Below, piece by piece: positions 54,559 through 64,000 of a DNA stretch of 64,000 nucleotides (positions are counted from its first letter, which is position 1; the number at the start of each line of letters is the position of its first letter). Below the pieces are notes generated by a model. It worked only from the letters and a program-made list of their open reading frames with translations, was not told where the DNA came from and ran no database searches. The translations under genes were made by a program, and so were the position numbers. This DNA comes from Novosphingobium percolationis (GTDB taxonomy: Bacteria; Pseudomonadota; Alphaproteobacteria; Sphingomonadales; Sphingomonadaceae), in the NCBI RefSeq assembly GCF_020179425.1, contig NZ_JAILYM010000003.1:1-64000 (forward strand), read 5' to 3'.

Positions 54559-56055
54559 TTAAACGGACTGCTTGCGGAACAACATCCGGTCTTCCGGACC
54601 GAAGCCGCGCCGCCAGATGACGAAGCCGTAGACTCCGAGAATGGCGGGAATGCCCAGCGCCAGCTCGGCCCATTCGGGCAGGAGCTTGGCCGCGAAGCCC
54701 ACCGCCGCGGCAGGCGCTGCCGCCCAGATCAGCGGCCAGCGCAAGTTGGTGATGCGCTGCCCGAGGATGTGGCTGAGCAGTCGCGACTTGAGAAACGAGG
54801 ACAGCGCCAGCGCGACAGCCAGCGCAAAGGCGGCCGCTTCGGCCTGTTGCAGCGGATCGGCATGGGCGCGGCGGGCCAGCAGCATCAGCGCCACGGTGAG
54901 CAGGCCTTGCGTAGCGATGGCGCCCAGGCTGATCCACAGGTTGCGCATTCGCGCCATGTAGATCAGCGCAGCCTCGCTCACCACGGCGGGTGCGGCGACC
55001 ACTTCGGCGGTGAGCAACAGCGCCAGCGCGCCGGTCCCGGCGACGAAGTGCGGGCCGACGAGGCCCATCACGCCCTTGCCCGGAATGCCCAGAGCCAGCG
55101 CGATCCCCGCTTGCGCGGCGGTGATCCAGAAGCCCACCTGGCACACCTGCTGCGCGATCGCGGCGTAGTTGCGCTCTTTCAGGTTGCGGGTGATCACCGG
55201 GCCGAGGATGGGCTCGAAGCTGGTCTTGAGCTTCTGCGGCAGCGTCGCCACCTGCTGCGCGGCGTAGTAGATCCCGACCGCCGTGGGTGAGGTGAAGAAG
55301 CCGAGCAGCGCGATGTCGAGCTTGCGCGTGCCCCATTCGACAAGGTCCGCTCCGGCCAGCGGCGCCGACAGCAGCGCCAGGCGGGAGAGGCGCAGCGGGT
55401 TCGGCTGCCACTGGCGCGGCAGGCCATATGTGCGGACCAGCGGCCACAGCGCGACGGCGAGCGCTGCCAGCTTGGACAGGATGTAGGACAGCGCGAGGCC
55501 GCCGTCCGGCAGGACGAACAGGAAGGCGATCGCGGCCAGCGTCTGCGTCCACGGTTCGACCACCGAGCGGGACCGCACCGTCGCGCCCACGTTGTAGCGA
55601 TAGGCGAGCGCGGCGAGCGACACGTCGGTCAGCGAACCGGCGACGATCGCGACCGGCAGCAGCCGGTCCCAGGCGTTGAAGTGGCCGCTGGGGAACATCG
55701 GCGCGGGGATGAGGTAGAGCAGCATCGCCGCCACCAGCGACAGCGCCAGCGAGAGCGTGAGCGCATCGGCGACGCTGTGGGCATCATCGCGCGGGTCTTC
55801 GGCCAGGCGCTGGGCAAGGCCGCGGCGCTGGCCGAGGCTGCACCATTGCGTGATCAGCTCGACGATCACCAGCGCCGAGGCATAGCGGCCCAGCGCCTCT
55901 ACGCCATAGAAGCGCCCGGCGATGAACAGGAACGGCGCGGTGCCGCCCAGCCGCAGCAGGAAGCCGAAGAAATTGGTGCGGCCGCCCTTGGCCAGCGCGG
56001 CGATGTCCTGCTGCTCGCTGGAAGGCTGTCCGGAAATGGCGGCGGCGTCAGGCAA
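54559..56055 (-). CDS. Lipopolysaccharide/polysaccharide flippase-like membrane protein
   Basis: The product has 498 residues if the TTG at 56055 is used. That codon overlaps the gpsA stop by 8 bases, and the start is uncertain. About 12-14 hydrophobic helices are visible, with the N-terminal NFFGFLLRLGGTAPFLFIAGRFYG typical of the Wzx/MVF/MATE-like polysaccharide exporters annotated as lipopolysaccharide biosynthesis proteins. It would move lipid-linked sugars across the inner membrane. The order tsaD-gpsA-flippase, with overlapping ends, suggests one operon, although the functions differ. Confidence 0.75.
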   Translation of the reverse strand: MPDAAAISGQPSSEQQDIAALAKGGRTNFFGFLLRLGGTAPFLFIAGRFYGVEALGRYASALVIVELITQWCSLGQRRGLAQRLAEDPRDDAHSVADALTLSLALSLVAAMLLYLIPAPMFPSGHFNAWDRLLPVAIVAGSLTDVSLAALAYRYNVGATVRSRSVVEPWTQTLAAIAFLFVLPDGGLALSYILSKLAALAVALWPLVRTYGLPRQWQPNPLRLSRLALLSAPLAGADLVEWGTRKLDIALLGFFTSPTAVGIYYAAQQVATLPQKLKTSFEPILGPVITRNLKERNYAAIAQQVCQVGFWITAAQAGIALALGIPGKGVMGLVGPHFVAGTGALALLLTAEVVAAPAVVSEAALIYMARMRNLWISLGAIATQGLLTVALMLLARRAHADPLQQAEAAAFALAVALALSSFLKSRLLSHILGQRITNLRWPLIWAAAPAAAVGFAAKLLPEWAELALGIPAILGVYGFVIWRRGFGPEDRMLFRKQSV

Positions 56056-57043
56056 GCAGGGTTTCCGCGCGCAAGGGACGGGCGAGCAGGCGGGCGACGA
56101 CTTCGTGTGCGGGGGCTGATCCTTCGAGCAGCAGCGCGACCGCTTCGACGATGGGCATCGACACGCCCTTCTGGCGGGCAAGGTCGGCCAGAACCGGCGC
56201 GGTGAAGGCGCCTTCGGCCACGGTGGCGCGGTCGGACAGGATGGCCGCGGCGCTCGCGCCTTCGCCCAGTGCCTTGCCGAGCGAGAAGTTGCGGCTGGAG
56301 GTGGAGGAACAGGTCAGCACAAGATCGCCCAACCCCGAAAGTCCCGAAAGGGTTTCCGCCTGCGCCCCCATGGCAAGGCCGAACCGCTGCATTTCGGCAA
56401 AGCCCCGGCTGATCAGCGCGGCGCGCGCGTTCTGGCCGAGGCGCAGTCCTTCGACCACGCCGCACGCGATGGCGAGCACGTTCTTGACCGCGCCGCCGAT
56501 CTCCGCGCCGGTCACGTCGTCGGAGTAATAGGGGCGGAAGGCGGGGCGGGCGATGGCGGCGGACAGGCGCTGCCACTGCGCTTCACCGCCCGCGCAGGCA
56601 AGCGTGACTGCGGTGGGCAGGCCTGCTGCGACTTCATGCGCGAAAGTGGGGCCTGACAGGACGGCAAGGCTGGCGTTCGGTGCGGCATCGCGCGCGACAT
56701 CGGCCATCAGGCGGCCGGTGCCCGCCTCGATCCCCTTGGAACACAGCACAAGGTCGCCATCGCTGCGGCCGATGCCCGACAGCACGGTGGCAAGGTGTTG
56801 CGCAGGCGTGACCATCAGCAGGATCGGGGCTTGGGCAAGGTCTGCAAGATCGCCCGTGGCGCGGATCGTCGGGTGCAGGTCCGCCGAGGGCAGGAACAGC
56901 CCGTTGCGGCGCTCGGCGTTGATCTGCGTAACCAGTTCGGGCTCGCGCGCCCAGAGCAGGACTTCGCGCCCGTCGCTGCTGAGCATCTGCGCCAGCGCGG
57001 TCCCCCATGCTCCCGCCCCCACGACGGCAACCTCGCAGCTCAT
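56048..57043 (-). CDS. gpsA: Glycerol-3-phosphate dehydrogenase [NAD(P)+]
   Basis: The product has 331 residues. The dinucleotide-binding [13 protein letters not shown] opens the protein. The C-terminal catalytic domain shows [31 protein letters not shown], which contains the catalytic lysine in GAVKN, then [12 protein letters not shown] and [11 protein letters not shown]. The enzyme makes sn-glycerol 3-phosphate from dihydroxyacetone phosphate for phospholipid synthesis in the cytoplasm. Its start overlaps the tsaD stop as ATGA, a common gene order in alphaproteobacteria. Confidence 0.95.
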   Translation of the reverse strand: MSCEVAVVGAGAWGTALAQMLSSDGREVLLWAREPELVTQINAERRNGLFLPSADLHPTIRATGDLADLAQAPILLMVTPAQHLATVLSGIGRSDGDLVLCSKGIEAGTGRLMADVARDAAPNASLAVLSGPTFAHEVAAGLPTAVTLACAGGEAQWQRLSAAIARPAFRPYYSDDVTGAEIGGAVKNVLAIACGVVEGLRLGQNARAALISRGFAEMQRFGLAMGAQAETLSGLSGLGDLVLTCSSTSSRNFSLGKALGEGASAAAILSDRATVAEGAFTAPVLADLARQKGVSMPIVEAVALLLEGSAPAHEVVARLLARPLRAETLLA

Positions 57044-58089
57044 CCCTTCACTCCCGCTCCGCGCACCGGCGCGGCATTGGCGTCGAGCGGCCAGCGCGGG
57101 CGCGCCGCCACGTCGAGGCCATCGGTATAGCCCAAGGCGAAGCGTTCCGCGCCCGCCCAGCCGATCATGGCCGCATTATCTGTGCAAAGTTTTGGAGGCG
57201 GGGCAACCAGCGGCAGGCCGACGGAAGCGGCCAGTTGTTCCAGCGCACCGCGCAAGGCGGCGTTGGCGGCGACGCCGCCCGCCACGACCAGCGCGGTGAC
57301 CGGGCCGCAGACGCCCAGCGCGATGCGGGTGCGGTCGATCACGCAATCGAGCGCGGCCTGCTGGAACGACGCCGCGATATCGGCATCTGCGAAGGTTCCG
57401 GCCTGCTTGGCGCGCATCACCGCGCTCTTGAGGCCCGCGAACGAGAAGTGCGGCTCGCCGCTGCCCACCAGCGGGCGGGGGAGCGGCACGGCCTTCGGAT
57501 CGCCTTCGCGCGCCAGCCTTTCGACCGCGGGGCCACCGGGATAGCCAAGGCCGAGGATCTTGGCGGTCTTGTCGAACGCTTCGCCCAGCGCATCGTCGAT
57601 GGTGGTGGCCAGGCGGCGATAATCGCCGAGCGCGCGGACTTCCAGAATCTGGCAGTGCCCGCCCGAAACCAGCAGCAGCAGGTAGGGATAGGCCAGCGTC
57701 GGATCGGCAAGGCGCGGCGAGAGCGCGTGACCTTCGAGGTGGTTGACCGCGATCAGCGGCTTGTCGGCGGCCATCGCCAGCGCCTTGCCAGTGACGAGGC
57801 CGACCATCACCCCGCCGATCAGGCCGGGCCCGGCGGTAGCGGCGATGGCGTCCATATCGGACAGGGAAAGGCCAGCGTCGGCAAGCACTTGCGCCACCAT
57901 CGGGCCGATCACCTCGGCATGGGCGCGTGCGGCGATTTCGGGCACGACGCCGCCATAGGGGCGGTGCATCTCGTCCTGCGAGGCGATGCGCTGCGCCACG
58001 ATGCGCGCGGCAAGCGACGTGCCGTCGCTGTCGATCACCGCGGCGGCGGTTTCGTCGCAGGAGGATTCGATGCCGAGTATCAGAGCCAT
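57040..58089 (-). CDS. tsaD: tRNA N6-adenosine threonylcarbamoyltransferase
   Basis: The product has 349 residues. The ASKHA-fold pattern is clear: [15 protein letters not shown] at the N terminus, [13 protein letters not shown], the metal-binding NHLEGH (H-x3-H), LVSGGHCQI and [13 protein letters not shown]. It transfers the threonylcarbamoyl group to A37 of tRNAs reading ANN codons, together with TsaB and TsaE. It is divergent from hemC with only 45 bases between the starts, so the promoters overlap. It is first in the tsaD-gpsA-flippase operon. Confidence 0.96.
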   Translation of the reverse strand: MALILGIESSCDETAAAVIDSDGTSLAARIVAQRIASQDEMHRPYGGVVPEIAARAHAEVIGPMVAQVLADAGLSLSDMDAIAATAGPGLIGGVMVGLVTGKALAMAADKPLIAVNHLEGHALSPRLADPTLAYPYLLLLVSGGHCQILEVRALGDYRRLATTIDDALGEAFDKTAKILGLGYPGGPAVERLAREGDPKAVPLPRPLVGSGEPHFSFAGLKSAVMRAKQAGTFADADIAASFQQAALDCVIDRTRIALGVCGPVTALVVAGGVAANAALRGALEQLAASVGLPLVAPPPKLCTDNAAMIGWAGAERFALGYTDGLDVAARPRWPLDANAAPVRGAGVKG

Positions 58090-58134
58090 GGGAGCGCTTC
58101 CCCTTAGAGATAATCGGCGTTACGGCAACCTTGC

Positions 58135-59094
58135 ATGAGCAAAGCTGAACGACACCTGGAAGCACCTGAACGGCCTCTAAGGCTCGGTACAAGGCGCTCA
58201 CCGCTGGCCATGGCGCAGGCCGAGGAAGCCCGCGACCGCCTTTGCACCGCGCACGGCTGGGACCGCGCGATGGTGGAACTGGTGCCCGTCACCGCAAGCG
58301 GCGACAAGGTGCAGGACCGCCCCCTGGCCGAGATCGGCGGCAAGGCGCTGTGGACCAAGGAACTCGACGCCTGGCTCCATGCGGGCGAAATCGACTTCGC
58401 GGTGCATTCGATGAAGGATGTCGAGACGATCCGCCCCGACTGGCTGACGATCGCCGCTGTCCTTCCGCGCGCCGATGTGCGTGACGTGCTGGTGGGGGCG
58501 CAAAGCGTTGCCGCGATCCCGCCGGGTGCGCGGGTGGGAACGAGCGCGCCGCGCCGCGCGGCGCAGATGCTTCATGCGCGGCCCGACCTGTCGGTGGTGT
58601 CGTTCCGCGGCAACGTGGCGACGCGGCTGGCCAAGTTGCAGGCGGGCGAGGCGGACGTGACGCTGCTCGCCGCTGCGGGTTTGCACCGGCTGGGCGAGAC
58701 GGGCGTGGGCCATCCGCTTGCCGCCGACGAATGGTTGCCTGCCCCGGCGCAGGGCGCGATCGGGATCGAGTGCCTGACGGCGCGGGTCGACGTGCGCGGC
58801 TGGCTGGCCGCTATCGACGACGCGGAAAGCCACGCCGCGATTCGTGCCGAGCGTGCGCTGCTGCTGGCGCTGGGCGGCAATTGCCACAGCCCGATCGCGC
58901 TGCTGTCGCGGGTCGAGGGCGAGGAGGTCGCCTTGCGCGCGGCACTGTTCAGCCCCGACGGGGCCGAGCGGGTGGAAGCCAGCGCGCGGGTGGCCGATGG
59001 CGATGCGGCGGGCCCGGCGGCGCTGGCGGCGGAGTTGCTGGCCCGTGCGCCCGAGTCGATCCGCGTCCATTTCCATGGCCCAGCGCAGGGCTGA
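58135..59094 (+). CDS. hemC: Hydroxymethylbilane synthase (porphobilinogen deaminase)
   Basis: The product has 319 residues. Family motifs are LRLGTRRSPLAMAQA, KALWTKELDAWL, HSMKDVET (catalytic aspartate), GTSAPRRAAQ, RGNVATRLAKL, PAPAQGAIGIE and LGGNCHSPI, whose Cys anchors the dipyrromethane cofactor. It joins four porphobilinogens into hydroxymethylbilane. It is followed one base later by hemD and then by a Mic60-like gene, so the three form a haem-biosynthesis operon divergent from tsaD. Confidence 0.96.
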   Translation: MSKAERHLEAPERPLRLGTRRSPLAMAQAEEARDRLCTAHGWDRAMVELVPVTASGDKVQDRPLAEIGGKALWTKELDAWLHAGEIDFAVHSMKDVETIRPDWLTIAAVLPRADVRDVLVGAQSVAAIPPGARVGTSAPRRAAQMLHARPDLSVVSFRGNVATRLAKLQAGEADVTLLAAAGLHRLGETGVGHPLAADEWLPAPAQGAIGIECLTARVDVRGWLAAIDDAESHAAIRAERALLLALGGNCHSPIALLSRVEGEEVALRAALFSPDGAERVEASARVADGDAAGPAALAAELLARAPESIRVHFHGPAQG

Positions 59095-59095
59095 C

Positions 59096-59776
59096 ATGCG
59101 CCCGCTGGTCGTGCTGCGCCCCGAGCCGGGCAACGCTGCGACATCGCAAGCTGCGCGGGCGCTGGGGCTGACGGTTCACGCCGCGCCGCTGTTCGCGATG
59201 GCGCCCGTGGCCTGGGCGGTGCCCGAACCGGGCGACCATGCCGGACTGCTGGCAGGAAGCGCGGCGCTGTTCCGGCTGGGCGGTGTGGGGCTTGATGCGC
59301 TGAAGGGTCTGCCGGTCCATGCCGTGGGCGCAGCGACCGCGGAGGCGGCGCAAGCTGCGGGCTTTGCCGTGGCGGAAACCGGCGAGGGCGGGATGGAGCC
59401 GCTCGTCGCGCGACTTTCGCCCGGGCGCTACCTGCGGCTGGCGGGCGAGCGCAACGTGCCGCTGATGCCGCCGGCTGGCGTGGAGGTAGATACGCGCGTG
59501 GTCTATGCCGCGCGGGCGCTGGACTTGCCCGAGGACCTGGCGGCAGTGGTCCAGGGCGCGGTGGTGGCGCTGCATTCGGGCGAGGCGGCGGGCCATTTCT
59601 CGGCCGAGTGCGCCCGGCTGGGTATCGCGCGCGGGGCCGTGGCGCTGGCCTGCCTTGCGCCTCGAATCGCGGAAAAGGCGGGGGCTGGCTGGCAAGTGGT
59701 TGAAGTTGCTGAAGCCAGAACCGACGAGGCCTTGCTGGCGCTCGCCGCGCAAATGTGCCAGACAGTGTGTCCCTAG
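59096..59776 (+). CDS. hemD: Uroporphyrinogen-III synthase
   Basis: The product has 226 residues, the short form of this weakly conserved family. It opens MRPLVVLRPEPGNAATSQAA, the usual start. It has two alternating alpha/beta halves with FRLGGVGLDALKGLPVHAVGAATAEAA and ALHSGEAAGHFSAEC. It closes hydroxymethylbilane with inversion of ring D. The start codon lies one base after the hemC stop, so coupling is tight. Identity rests mainly on operon position, since HemD sequences diverge greatly. Confidence 0.87.
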   Translation: MRPLVVLRPEPGNAATSQAARALGLTVHAAPLFAMAPVAWAVPEPGDHAGLLAGSAALFRLGGVGLDALKGLPVHAVGAATAEAAQAAGFAVAETGEGGMEPLVARLSPGRYLRLAGERNVPLMPPAGVEVDTRVVYAARALDLPEDLAAVVQGAVVALHSGEAAGHFSAECARLGIARGAVALACLAPRIAEKAGAGWQVVEVAEARTDEALLALAAQMCQTVCP

Positions 59777-59802
59777 GGCCACGGACAAGAAAAAAGGCGC
59801 GG

Positions 59803-60720
59803 ATGCACGACACGACTTATACCGAACCGGGCGCGGACCGGACGGCAAGCCGCGGACGGGGCGCGGGACGGGGCGGTGGCGTGCTGGTCGCGCTGCTGAT
59901 CCTGATCATGCTGGTGGGCGGGCTTGCCGCCGCATCCTGGCTGAGCTGGAAGCAGGGCTGGCTGCACGTCTCGCTGGAGCAGGACGCCGCGCCTGTTGCG
60001 CCTGTGCCCAGCCCGACCGCGGCGCTATTGGCCGATCGCGCCGCTGCCGATGCCGCGCTGGCCAGCGCCACCGCCAAGGTTTCCGCGCTGGAACAGCGGC
60101 TGGCCGAACTGAACCAGCAGGCCATGGCCGCATCGGGGCAGGCAGGCCATGCCGAAGCACTGCTGCTGGCGGTGGCCGCGCGGCGCGCGGTCGAACGCGG
60201 GGCTCCGTTGGGCTATCTGGAGAACCAGCTGCGGCTGAAGTTCGGACAGAACCAGCCGGGCGCGGTCGAGCGTCTGCTTGTTGCCAGCCAGAAGCCGGTG
60301 ACGCTGGCCTCGCTCGACGAGGAGTTCGAGCGCGTGGCGCCGCGCCTTGTCGGCGGGGCGAAGGATGAAGGCGGCTGGGCCTGGTTCACGCGGCAGATGG
60401 GCTCGCTGGTGGTGATCCGCCATGACGATACGGCCTCGCCCACGCCGGAAAGCCGCATCGAGCGTGCGCGGCTCGCCATTGCGGGCGGGCGGATCGACGC
60501 GGCCATCGCCGAAGTGGAGCGGATGCCGGGGCGCGAGGCGGCGGTCGACTGGCTGGCGCACGCGCGCGACTGGATGATGACGCAGCGCGCCCTGGACCAG
60601 CTGGAAACATCGGCGCTGACACTGCCCGCGCCGGTGCAGGTGACCCCGCCTGCACCCCCCGTGGCGCCGAGCGCGACGGCTTCGGTAACGCCTGCCCCGG
60701 CGGCCAGCGCCGCGCCCTGA
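59803..60720 (+). CDS. Alphaproteobacterial Mic60/mitofilin-like inner-membrane protein
   Basis: The product has 305 residues from the ATG at 59803 (AAGG upstream). An N-terminal Gly/Arg-rich segment precedes one membrane helix (about 27-45). A predicted coiled coil follows (about 78-115, ALEQRLAELNQQ). The region 200-270 (SLVVIRHDDTASPTPESRIERARLAIAGGRIDAAI... ) fits the mitofilin signature, and a Pro/Ala/Thr-rich tail ends it. In alphaproteobacteria the Mic60 gene is known to sit in the haem operon after hemD, as here. Mic60 shapes intracytoplasmic membranes in species that have them. Its role in a sphingomonad is open. Confidence 0.75.
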   Translation: MHDTTYTEPGADRTASRGRGAGRGGGVLVALLILIMLVGGLAAASWLSWKQGWLHVSLEQDAAPVAPVPSPTAALLADRAAADAALASATAKVSALEQRLAELNQQAMAASGQAGHAEALLLAVAARRAVERGAPLGYLENQLRLKFGQNQPGAVERLLVASQKPVTLASLDEEFERVAPRLVGGAKDEGGWAWFTRQMGSLVVIRHDDTASPTPESRIERARLAIAGGRIDAAIAEVERMPGREAAVDWLAHARDWMMTQRALDQLETSALTLPAPVQVTPPAPPVAPSATASVTPAPAASAAP

Positions 60721-60721
60721 T

Positions 60722-61297
60722 CTATTCGGCTGTCGTCGTGTCCAGCGGCGCGCTCGTCGGGCTGGGCGCTACGGCATTCGCCTTGCAGCGGCGCAGCACT
60801 TCGCGCAGCGGCTCCCCCGCGGAAACCTTGATCATGCCGCCGCCGGGCAGGGTGCCGTTGAACGCGCTCTGGAACACGGCCGCGCCGGGATCGGCGGGGT
60901 TGAGCGAGCCCTGCCAGAAATAGCCGCGCTGGCCGGGAATGGCGGTGGCATCGACCGGCACGCGCACGATGTGGCCCGCCCCCTGCAACGCGAACAGCGC
61001 CTGCGCGCCGACTTCGGCCGGCGAATGGCGCGTGACCGTGAGCACGCCGGACCGGCAGGCGATGGTGAGCAGCGGGCCTTCGCCTGCGTAGCCGAACATG
61101 GCGGCATCGCCACCGGGGGCAGCGCTCCAAGCGGCCTTGGCGTTTTCGGCACGGGGGGCCGACGGGCCTTCGCTCTGCGGCATGGAAAGGCGCACGGCAT
61201 CGAGCGGGCCGTTTTCCGGCATCGTGCTGGCGGCAGACTTCGTGCAGCCGTGGAGTGCGAGGGCCGAGAGGGCGAGGAGGGGGAGCGGGATTTTCAT
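60722..61297 (-). CDS. Lipoprotein of unknown function
   Basis: The product has 191 residues from the ATG at 61297. The signal ends in LHGC, a lipobox at about residue 18, so the mature protein is lipid-anchored in the envelope. The body (about 70-180) alternates strands, with DAAMFGYAGEGPLLTIACRSGVLTVTRHS and a Gly/Pro-rich GQRGYFWQGSLNP. It resembles small beta-rich envelope proteins but has no catalytic motif I can name. Its stop is one base from the stop of the convergent Mic60-like gene. It lies 93 bases downstream of uvrB on the same strand. Confidence 0.7.
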   Translation of the reverse strand: MKIPLPLLALSALALHGCTKSAASTMPENGPLDAVRLSMPQSEGPSAPRAENAKAAWSAAPGGDAAMFGYAGEGPLLTIACRSGVLTVTRHSPAEVGAQALFALQGAGHIVRVPVDATAIPGQRGYFWQGSLNPADPGAAVFQSAFNGTLPGGGMIKVSAGEPLREVLRRCKANAVAPSPTSAPLDTTTAE

Positions 61298-61390
61298 GGT
61301 TATCTTGTCAGTGAGCGTGCCGCTTTTGGAAGGCGAATTCAAGACCGGGTGTGCGCGGGAAAAGCAAAGCTCCGGGGGCGGCCCGCGATC

Positions 61391-63580
61391 TCACTTCCCC
61401 CACTTCGTCTTCTGGCTCTTCCCGTAGCGCGTCTTCCTGGTCCCCGGCTTGCCTTCGTTGCTGCGGCCCACCAGCGGGGCCTTGCGGTCGCCTTCGGGCA
61501 AGCCGAGTTCAGTGGCTTCGAGCTTGCGGATCTCGTCGCGCAGGCGGCCGGCTTCTTCGAATTCGAGATCGGCGGCGGCGGCGCGCATCTTCTTTTCGAG
61601 GTCTTCGATATAGGCGCGCAGGTTGTGGCCGACGAGGTTGTTCGCGCCGTCCGCGTCGATATCGACCAGCACGCCGTCGCGGCTGGCGGTGTCGGCGACG
61701 ATATCGTGGATGTTGCGCTTGATCGTGGCGGGCGTGATGCCGTGGAGTTCGTTGTATTCGCGCTGGCGGGCGCGGCGGCGGTCGGTTTCTGCGATGGCGC
61801 GTTCCATCGAGCCGGTCATGCGATCGGCATAGAGGATGACGCGGCCATCGACGTTGCGCGCGGCGCGGCCGATGGTCTGGATCAAAGAGGTTTCAGACCG
61901 GAGGAAGCCTTCCTTGTCGGCGTCCAGAATGCAGACGAGGCCGCATTCGGGGATGTCGAGCCCTTCGCGCAGCAGGTTGATGCCCACCAGCACGTCGTAG
62001 ACGCCAAGGCGCAGGTCGCGGATCAGCTCGATGCGTTCCAATGTCTCGACGTCGGAGTGCATGTAGCGGACCTTCAGCCCCGCTTCGTGCATGAACTCCG
62101 TGAGGTCTTCGGCCATGCGCTTGGTCAGCGTGGTGACGAGCGTGCGGTAGCCGTTGGCCGCGGTTTCGCGGCATTCGTTGATGCAGTCCTGCACCTGGTC
62201 CTCGACCGGGCGGATGAGGACCGGCGGATCGATCAGGCCGGTGGGCCGGATGACCTGTTCGGCAAAGACGCCGCCCGCCTGCTCCATCTCCCACTGCGCG
62301 GGCGTGGCAGAGACGGCGATGGTCTGCGGGCGCATCGCGTCCCATTCGTTGAAGCGCAAGGGGCGGTTGTCGATGCAACTGGGCAGGCGGAAGCCGTATT
62401 CGGCGAGCGTCAGCTTGCGGCGGTGGTCGCCGCGCGCCATCGCGCCGACCTGCGGCACGGTCTGGTGGCTTTCATCGAGGAACAGCAGGCAGTTGTCGGG
62501 CAGGTATTCGAACAGCGTCGGCGGCGGTTCGCCCGGCAGGCGTCCGGTCAGGAAGCGGCTGTAGTTCTCGATCCCGGCGCAACTGCCGGTGGCGGCGATC
62601 ATTTCGAGATCGAAGTTGGTGCGCTGTTCGAGCCGTTGGGCTTCCAAGAGCTTGCCTTCGGCCTCCAGCTCCTTGAGCCGCTCGGCCAGCTCGAAGCGGA
62701 TCGCATCGGCGGCCTGCTTCATCGTCGGGCCGGGGGTGACGTAGTGCGAATTGGCATAGACGCGCACGTTTTCGAGCTTCGCCCCCGCCTTGCCGGTAAG
62801 GGGGTCGAACTCGACGATGCTCTCGATCTCGTCGCCGAAGAAGCTGACGCGCCAGGCGGTGTCGTCGTAGTGCGAGGGAAAGATTTCGAGCGTATCGCCG
62901 CGCACGCGGAAATTGCCGCGCGCGAAGCCTGCGTCGTTGCGCTTGTATTGCAGCGCGACGAGCTTGCGGATGATCTCGCCCTGGTCGACGCTGGTGCCGA
63001 CCTTCAGGTCGAAGATCATCGCCGAGTAGGTTTCGACCGAGCCGATGCCGTAGATGCACGAGACCGACGCGACGATGATCACGTCGTCGCGTTCGAGCAG
63101 GGCGCGGGTGGCCGAGTGGCGCATCCGGTCGATCGCCTCGTTGGTCGAGGATTCCTTCTCGATATAGGTATCCGAGCGGGGGACGTAGGCTTCGGGCTGG
63201 TAGTAGTCGTAGTACGAGACGAAATATTCCACCGCGTTTTCGGGGAAGAAGCTCTTCATCTCGCCGTACAATTGCGCGGCGAGGATCTTGTTGGGGGCGA
63301 GGATCAGCGCGGGGCGTTGCAGTTCCTCGATCACCTTGGCCATGGTGAAGGTCTTGCCCGAGCCGGTGACGCCGAGCAGCACCTGCGTCTTTTCGCCGTC
63401 GCGCGCGGCGGCGACGAGATCGGCGATGGCGGTGGGCTGGTCGCCCGCGGGCTGGTATTCGGACACGACCTTGAACGCCCGCCCGCCGTCCGATTTTTCG
63501 GGCCGCTGCGGCTTGTGGGGAACGAAAGTGCCGGAAGTGTCGGGCTCTTCTAGCCCGCGACGGATAACGAGTTCGGCCAT
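61391..63580 (-). CDS. uvrB: Excinuclease ABC subunit B
   Basis: The product has 729 residues. The ATG at 63580 begins [14 protein letters not shown], and no classical ribosome-binding site is visible before it. Motifs in order are [17 protein letters not shown] (Walker A), the beta-hairpin [21 protein letters not shown] (Walker B), [15 protein letters not shown] (motif VI) and the C-terminal UvrC-binding [18 protein letters not shown]. Nucleotide-excision repair uses UvrA to load UvrB on damage, after which UvrC cuts. A GTTC-N7-GTTC LexA-type box 16-30 bases upstream of the ATG indicates SOS control, as known in several alphaproteobacteria. Confidence 0.97.
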   Translation of the reverse strand: MAELVIRRGLEEPDTSGTFVPHKPQRPEKSDGGRAFKVVSEYQPAGDQPTAIADLVAAARDGEKTQVLLGVTGSGKTFTMAKVIEELQRPALILAPNKILAAQLYGEMKSFFPENAVEYFVSYYDYYQPEAYVPRSDTYIEKESSTNEAIDRMRHSATRALLERDDVIIVASVSCIYGIGSVETYSAMIFDLKVGTSVDQGEIIRKLVALQYKRNDAGFARGNFRVRGDTLEIFPSHYDDTAWRVSFFGDEIESIVEFDPLTGKAGAKLENVRVYANSHYVTPGPTMKQAADAIRFELAERLKELEAEGKLLEAQRLEQRTNFDLEMIAATGSCAGIENYSRFLTGRLPGEPPPTLFEYLPDNCLLFLDESHQTVPQVGAMARGDHRRKLTLAEYGFRLPSCIDNRPLRFNEWDAMRPQTIAVSATPAQWEMEQAGGVFAEQVIRPTGLIDPPVLIRPVEDQVQDCINECRETAANGYRTLVTTLTKRMAEDLTEFMHEAGLKVRYMHSDVETLERIELIRDLRLGVYDVLVGINLLREGLDIPECGLVCILDADKEGFLRSETSLIQTIGRAARNVDGRVILYADRMTGSMERAIAETDRRRARQREYNELHGITPATIKRNIHDIVADTASRDGVLVDIDADGANNLVGHNLRAYIEDLEKKMRAAAADLEFEEAGRLRDEIRKLEATELGLPEGDRKAPLVGRSNEGKPGTRKTRYGKSQKTKWGK

Positions 63581-63595
63581 GGGGGGAGTATGGGT

Positions 63596-63610
63596 GTTCA
63601 GCTTGCGTTC
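63596..63610. promoter_or_regulatory. LexA-like box GTTC-N7-GTTC upstream of uvrB
   Basis: GTTC, AGCTTGC, GTTC lies 16-30 bases before the uvrB start, in the 112-base divergent region shared with the gene at 63693. It is an exact match to the alphaproteobacterial SOS operator, upstream of a gene known to be LexA-controlled in several related bacteria. It is the best supported of the three boxes in this window. Confidence 0.7.
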
Positions 63611-63692
63611 CGCAATGGCCCGGCAGCTTCGGCGCGGCTGCGGGACCCGGCCGCCTGCCCCCACGTTGGGGCGACGACATGAGGAGCACCCA

Positions 63693-64000
63693 ATGATCCG
63701 TCTGATGCGCCTTTCTGCGGCCCTGCCGCTGCTTGCCTTATCGAACATGGCCAGTGCCGAAACGCGGCCTGGTGAGACCTTGGCGGCCGAGACCAACCGC
63801 CCAGAATCGAGCACCTTTGCCGCCGGCGAGCCGATCACGCTGACGTTTCACGCCGAGGGCCTGCCAGCAGGCGAGAGCAGGCGGCTGGCGGTGCGGATCA
63901 AGGACGATGCCGGGAGAGAGGTGGCGCAGGTTTCGCCGGTGCTGACGGCGGATGCGCAGGGCCGCGCGGACTATGCCTTTGCCGCCCCGCGCGCGCGGCT
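63693..64000 (+). CDS. Secreted protein, partial at the right edge, function unknown
   Basis: The first 102 residues are in the window and the end is outside. The ATG at 63693 follows GAGGAG by about 6 bases. The signal peptide is [16 protein letters not shown]. The mature start has [38 protein letters not shown] text, with strand-rich [32 protein letters not shown]. This reads as an immunoglobulin-like or alpha-macroglobulin-like beta-sandwich domain. The protein may therefore be an envelope or glycoside-hydrolase-associated protein, but the rest is needed. It is divergent from uvrB. Confidence 0.6.
   Translation, partial: MIRLMRLSAALPLLALSNMASAETRPGETLAAETNRPESSTFAAGEPITLTFHAEGLPAGESRRLAVRIKDDAGREVAQVSPVLTADAQGRADYAFAAPRAR

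Noticed and set aside
60971..63553. Plus-strand open frame of 860 codons opposite the lipoprotein and uvrB genes
   Set aside because: It spans two real minus-strand genes and the gap between them, with Arg/His/Gly-rich shadow composition.

Overview
The window looks like a chromosome segment of a G+C-rich alphaproteobacterium, most likely a sphingomonad (Novosphingobium-like). Grounds for this are gene content and order: a TonB-dependent receptor, a TesB/MscS/MetC run, a PutA with a divergent Lrp regulator, a hemC-hemD-Mic60 operon, and GTTC-N7-GTTC boxes of the alphaproteobacterial LexA type. No rRNA and no CRISPR array are visible. There are two tRNAs, Leu(CAG) and Thr(TGT).

Positions 1 to about 10546 are the right-hand part of an integrated genomic island. 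A P4-type tyrosine integrase (9154-10380) sits next to the 3' end of tRNA-Leu(CAG). Inward from it lie a large SF2 helicase with a C-terminal nuclease-like domain (5516-8824), a divergent Cys-rich small protein (4926-5372), a membrane-anchored thermonuclease, a lytic transglycosylase, a CHC2/Toprim protein and a strawberry-notch methylase/helicase. The last gene loses family similarity about 124 bases from the left edge, where a strong palindrome lies, so it seems interrupted. Parts of the island look less G+C-rich than the core. A LexA-like box lies between the Toprim and transglycosylase genes.

Positions 10847-32839 carry a complex I NDUFA9-like protein, a GST, a DbpA-domain RNA helicase, a haem-oxygenase-fold redox enzyme, tesB-mscS-metC, sseA, queF, an EamA transporter, lrp/putA, tRNA-Thr, rarA with an RNase H-like gene, a His/Gly-rich PadR regulator with its palindromic operator and a DUF2218 gene, and a GT4 glycosyltransferase. 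A MITE-like inverted repeat separates metC from sseA.

Positions 33030-64000 carry typA, a TonB receptor, twin DUF805 proteins, a DUF885 lipoprotein, DUF3597, an alpha/beta hydrolase divergent from two overlapping cysteine desulfurases plus a 2Fe-2S ferredoxin, an acidic-tailed DJ-1/PfpI protein, parC, an SDR, a DsbD-type disulfide reductase, a PhoK/PafA-type phosphatase overlapping a UbiH-type monooxygenase, a flippase-gpsA-tsaD operon, divergent hemC-hemD-mic60, a lipoprotein, and uvrB with a LexA-type box. The last gene runs off the right edge.

The most interesting items are the island helicase-nuclease with its Cys-rich neighbour (a possible phage-defence module, unproven), the three LexA-like boxes, the interrupted strawberry-notch gene, the PadR/DUF2218 unit and the paired desulfurases without a visible scaffold gene.
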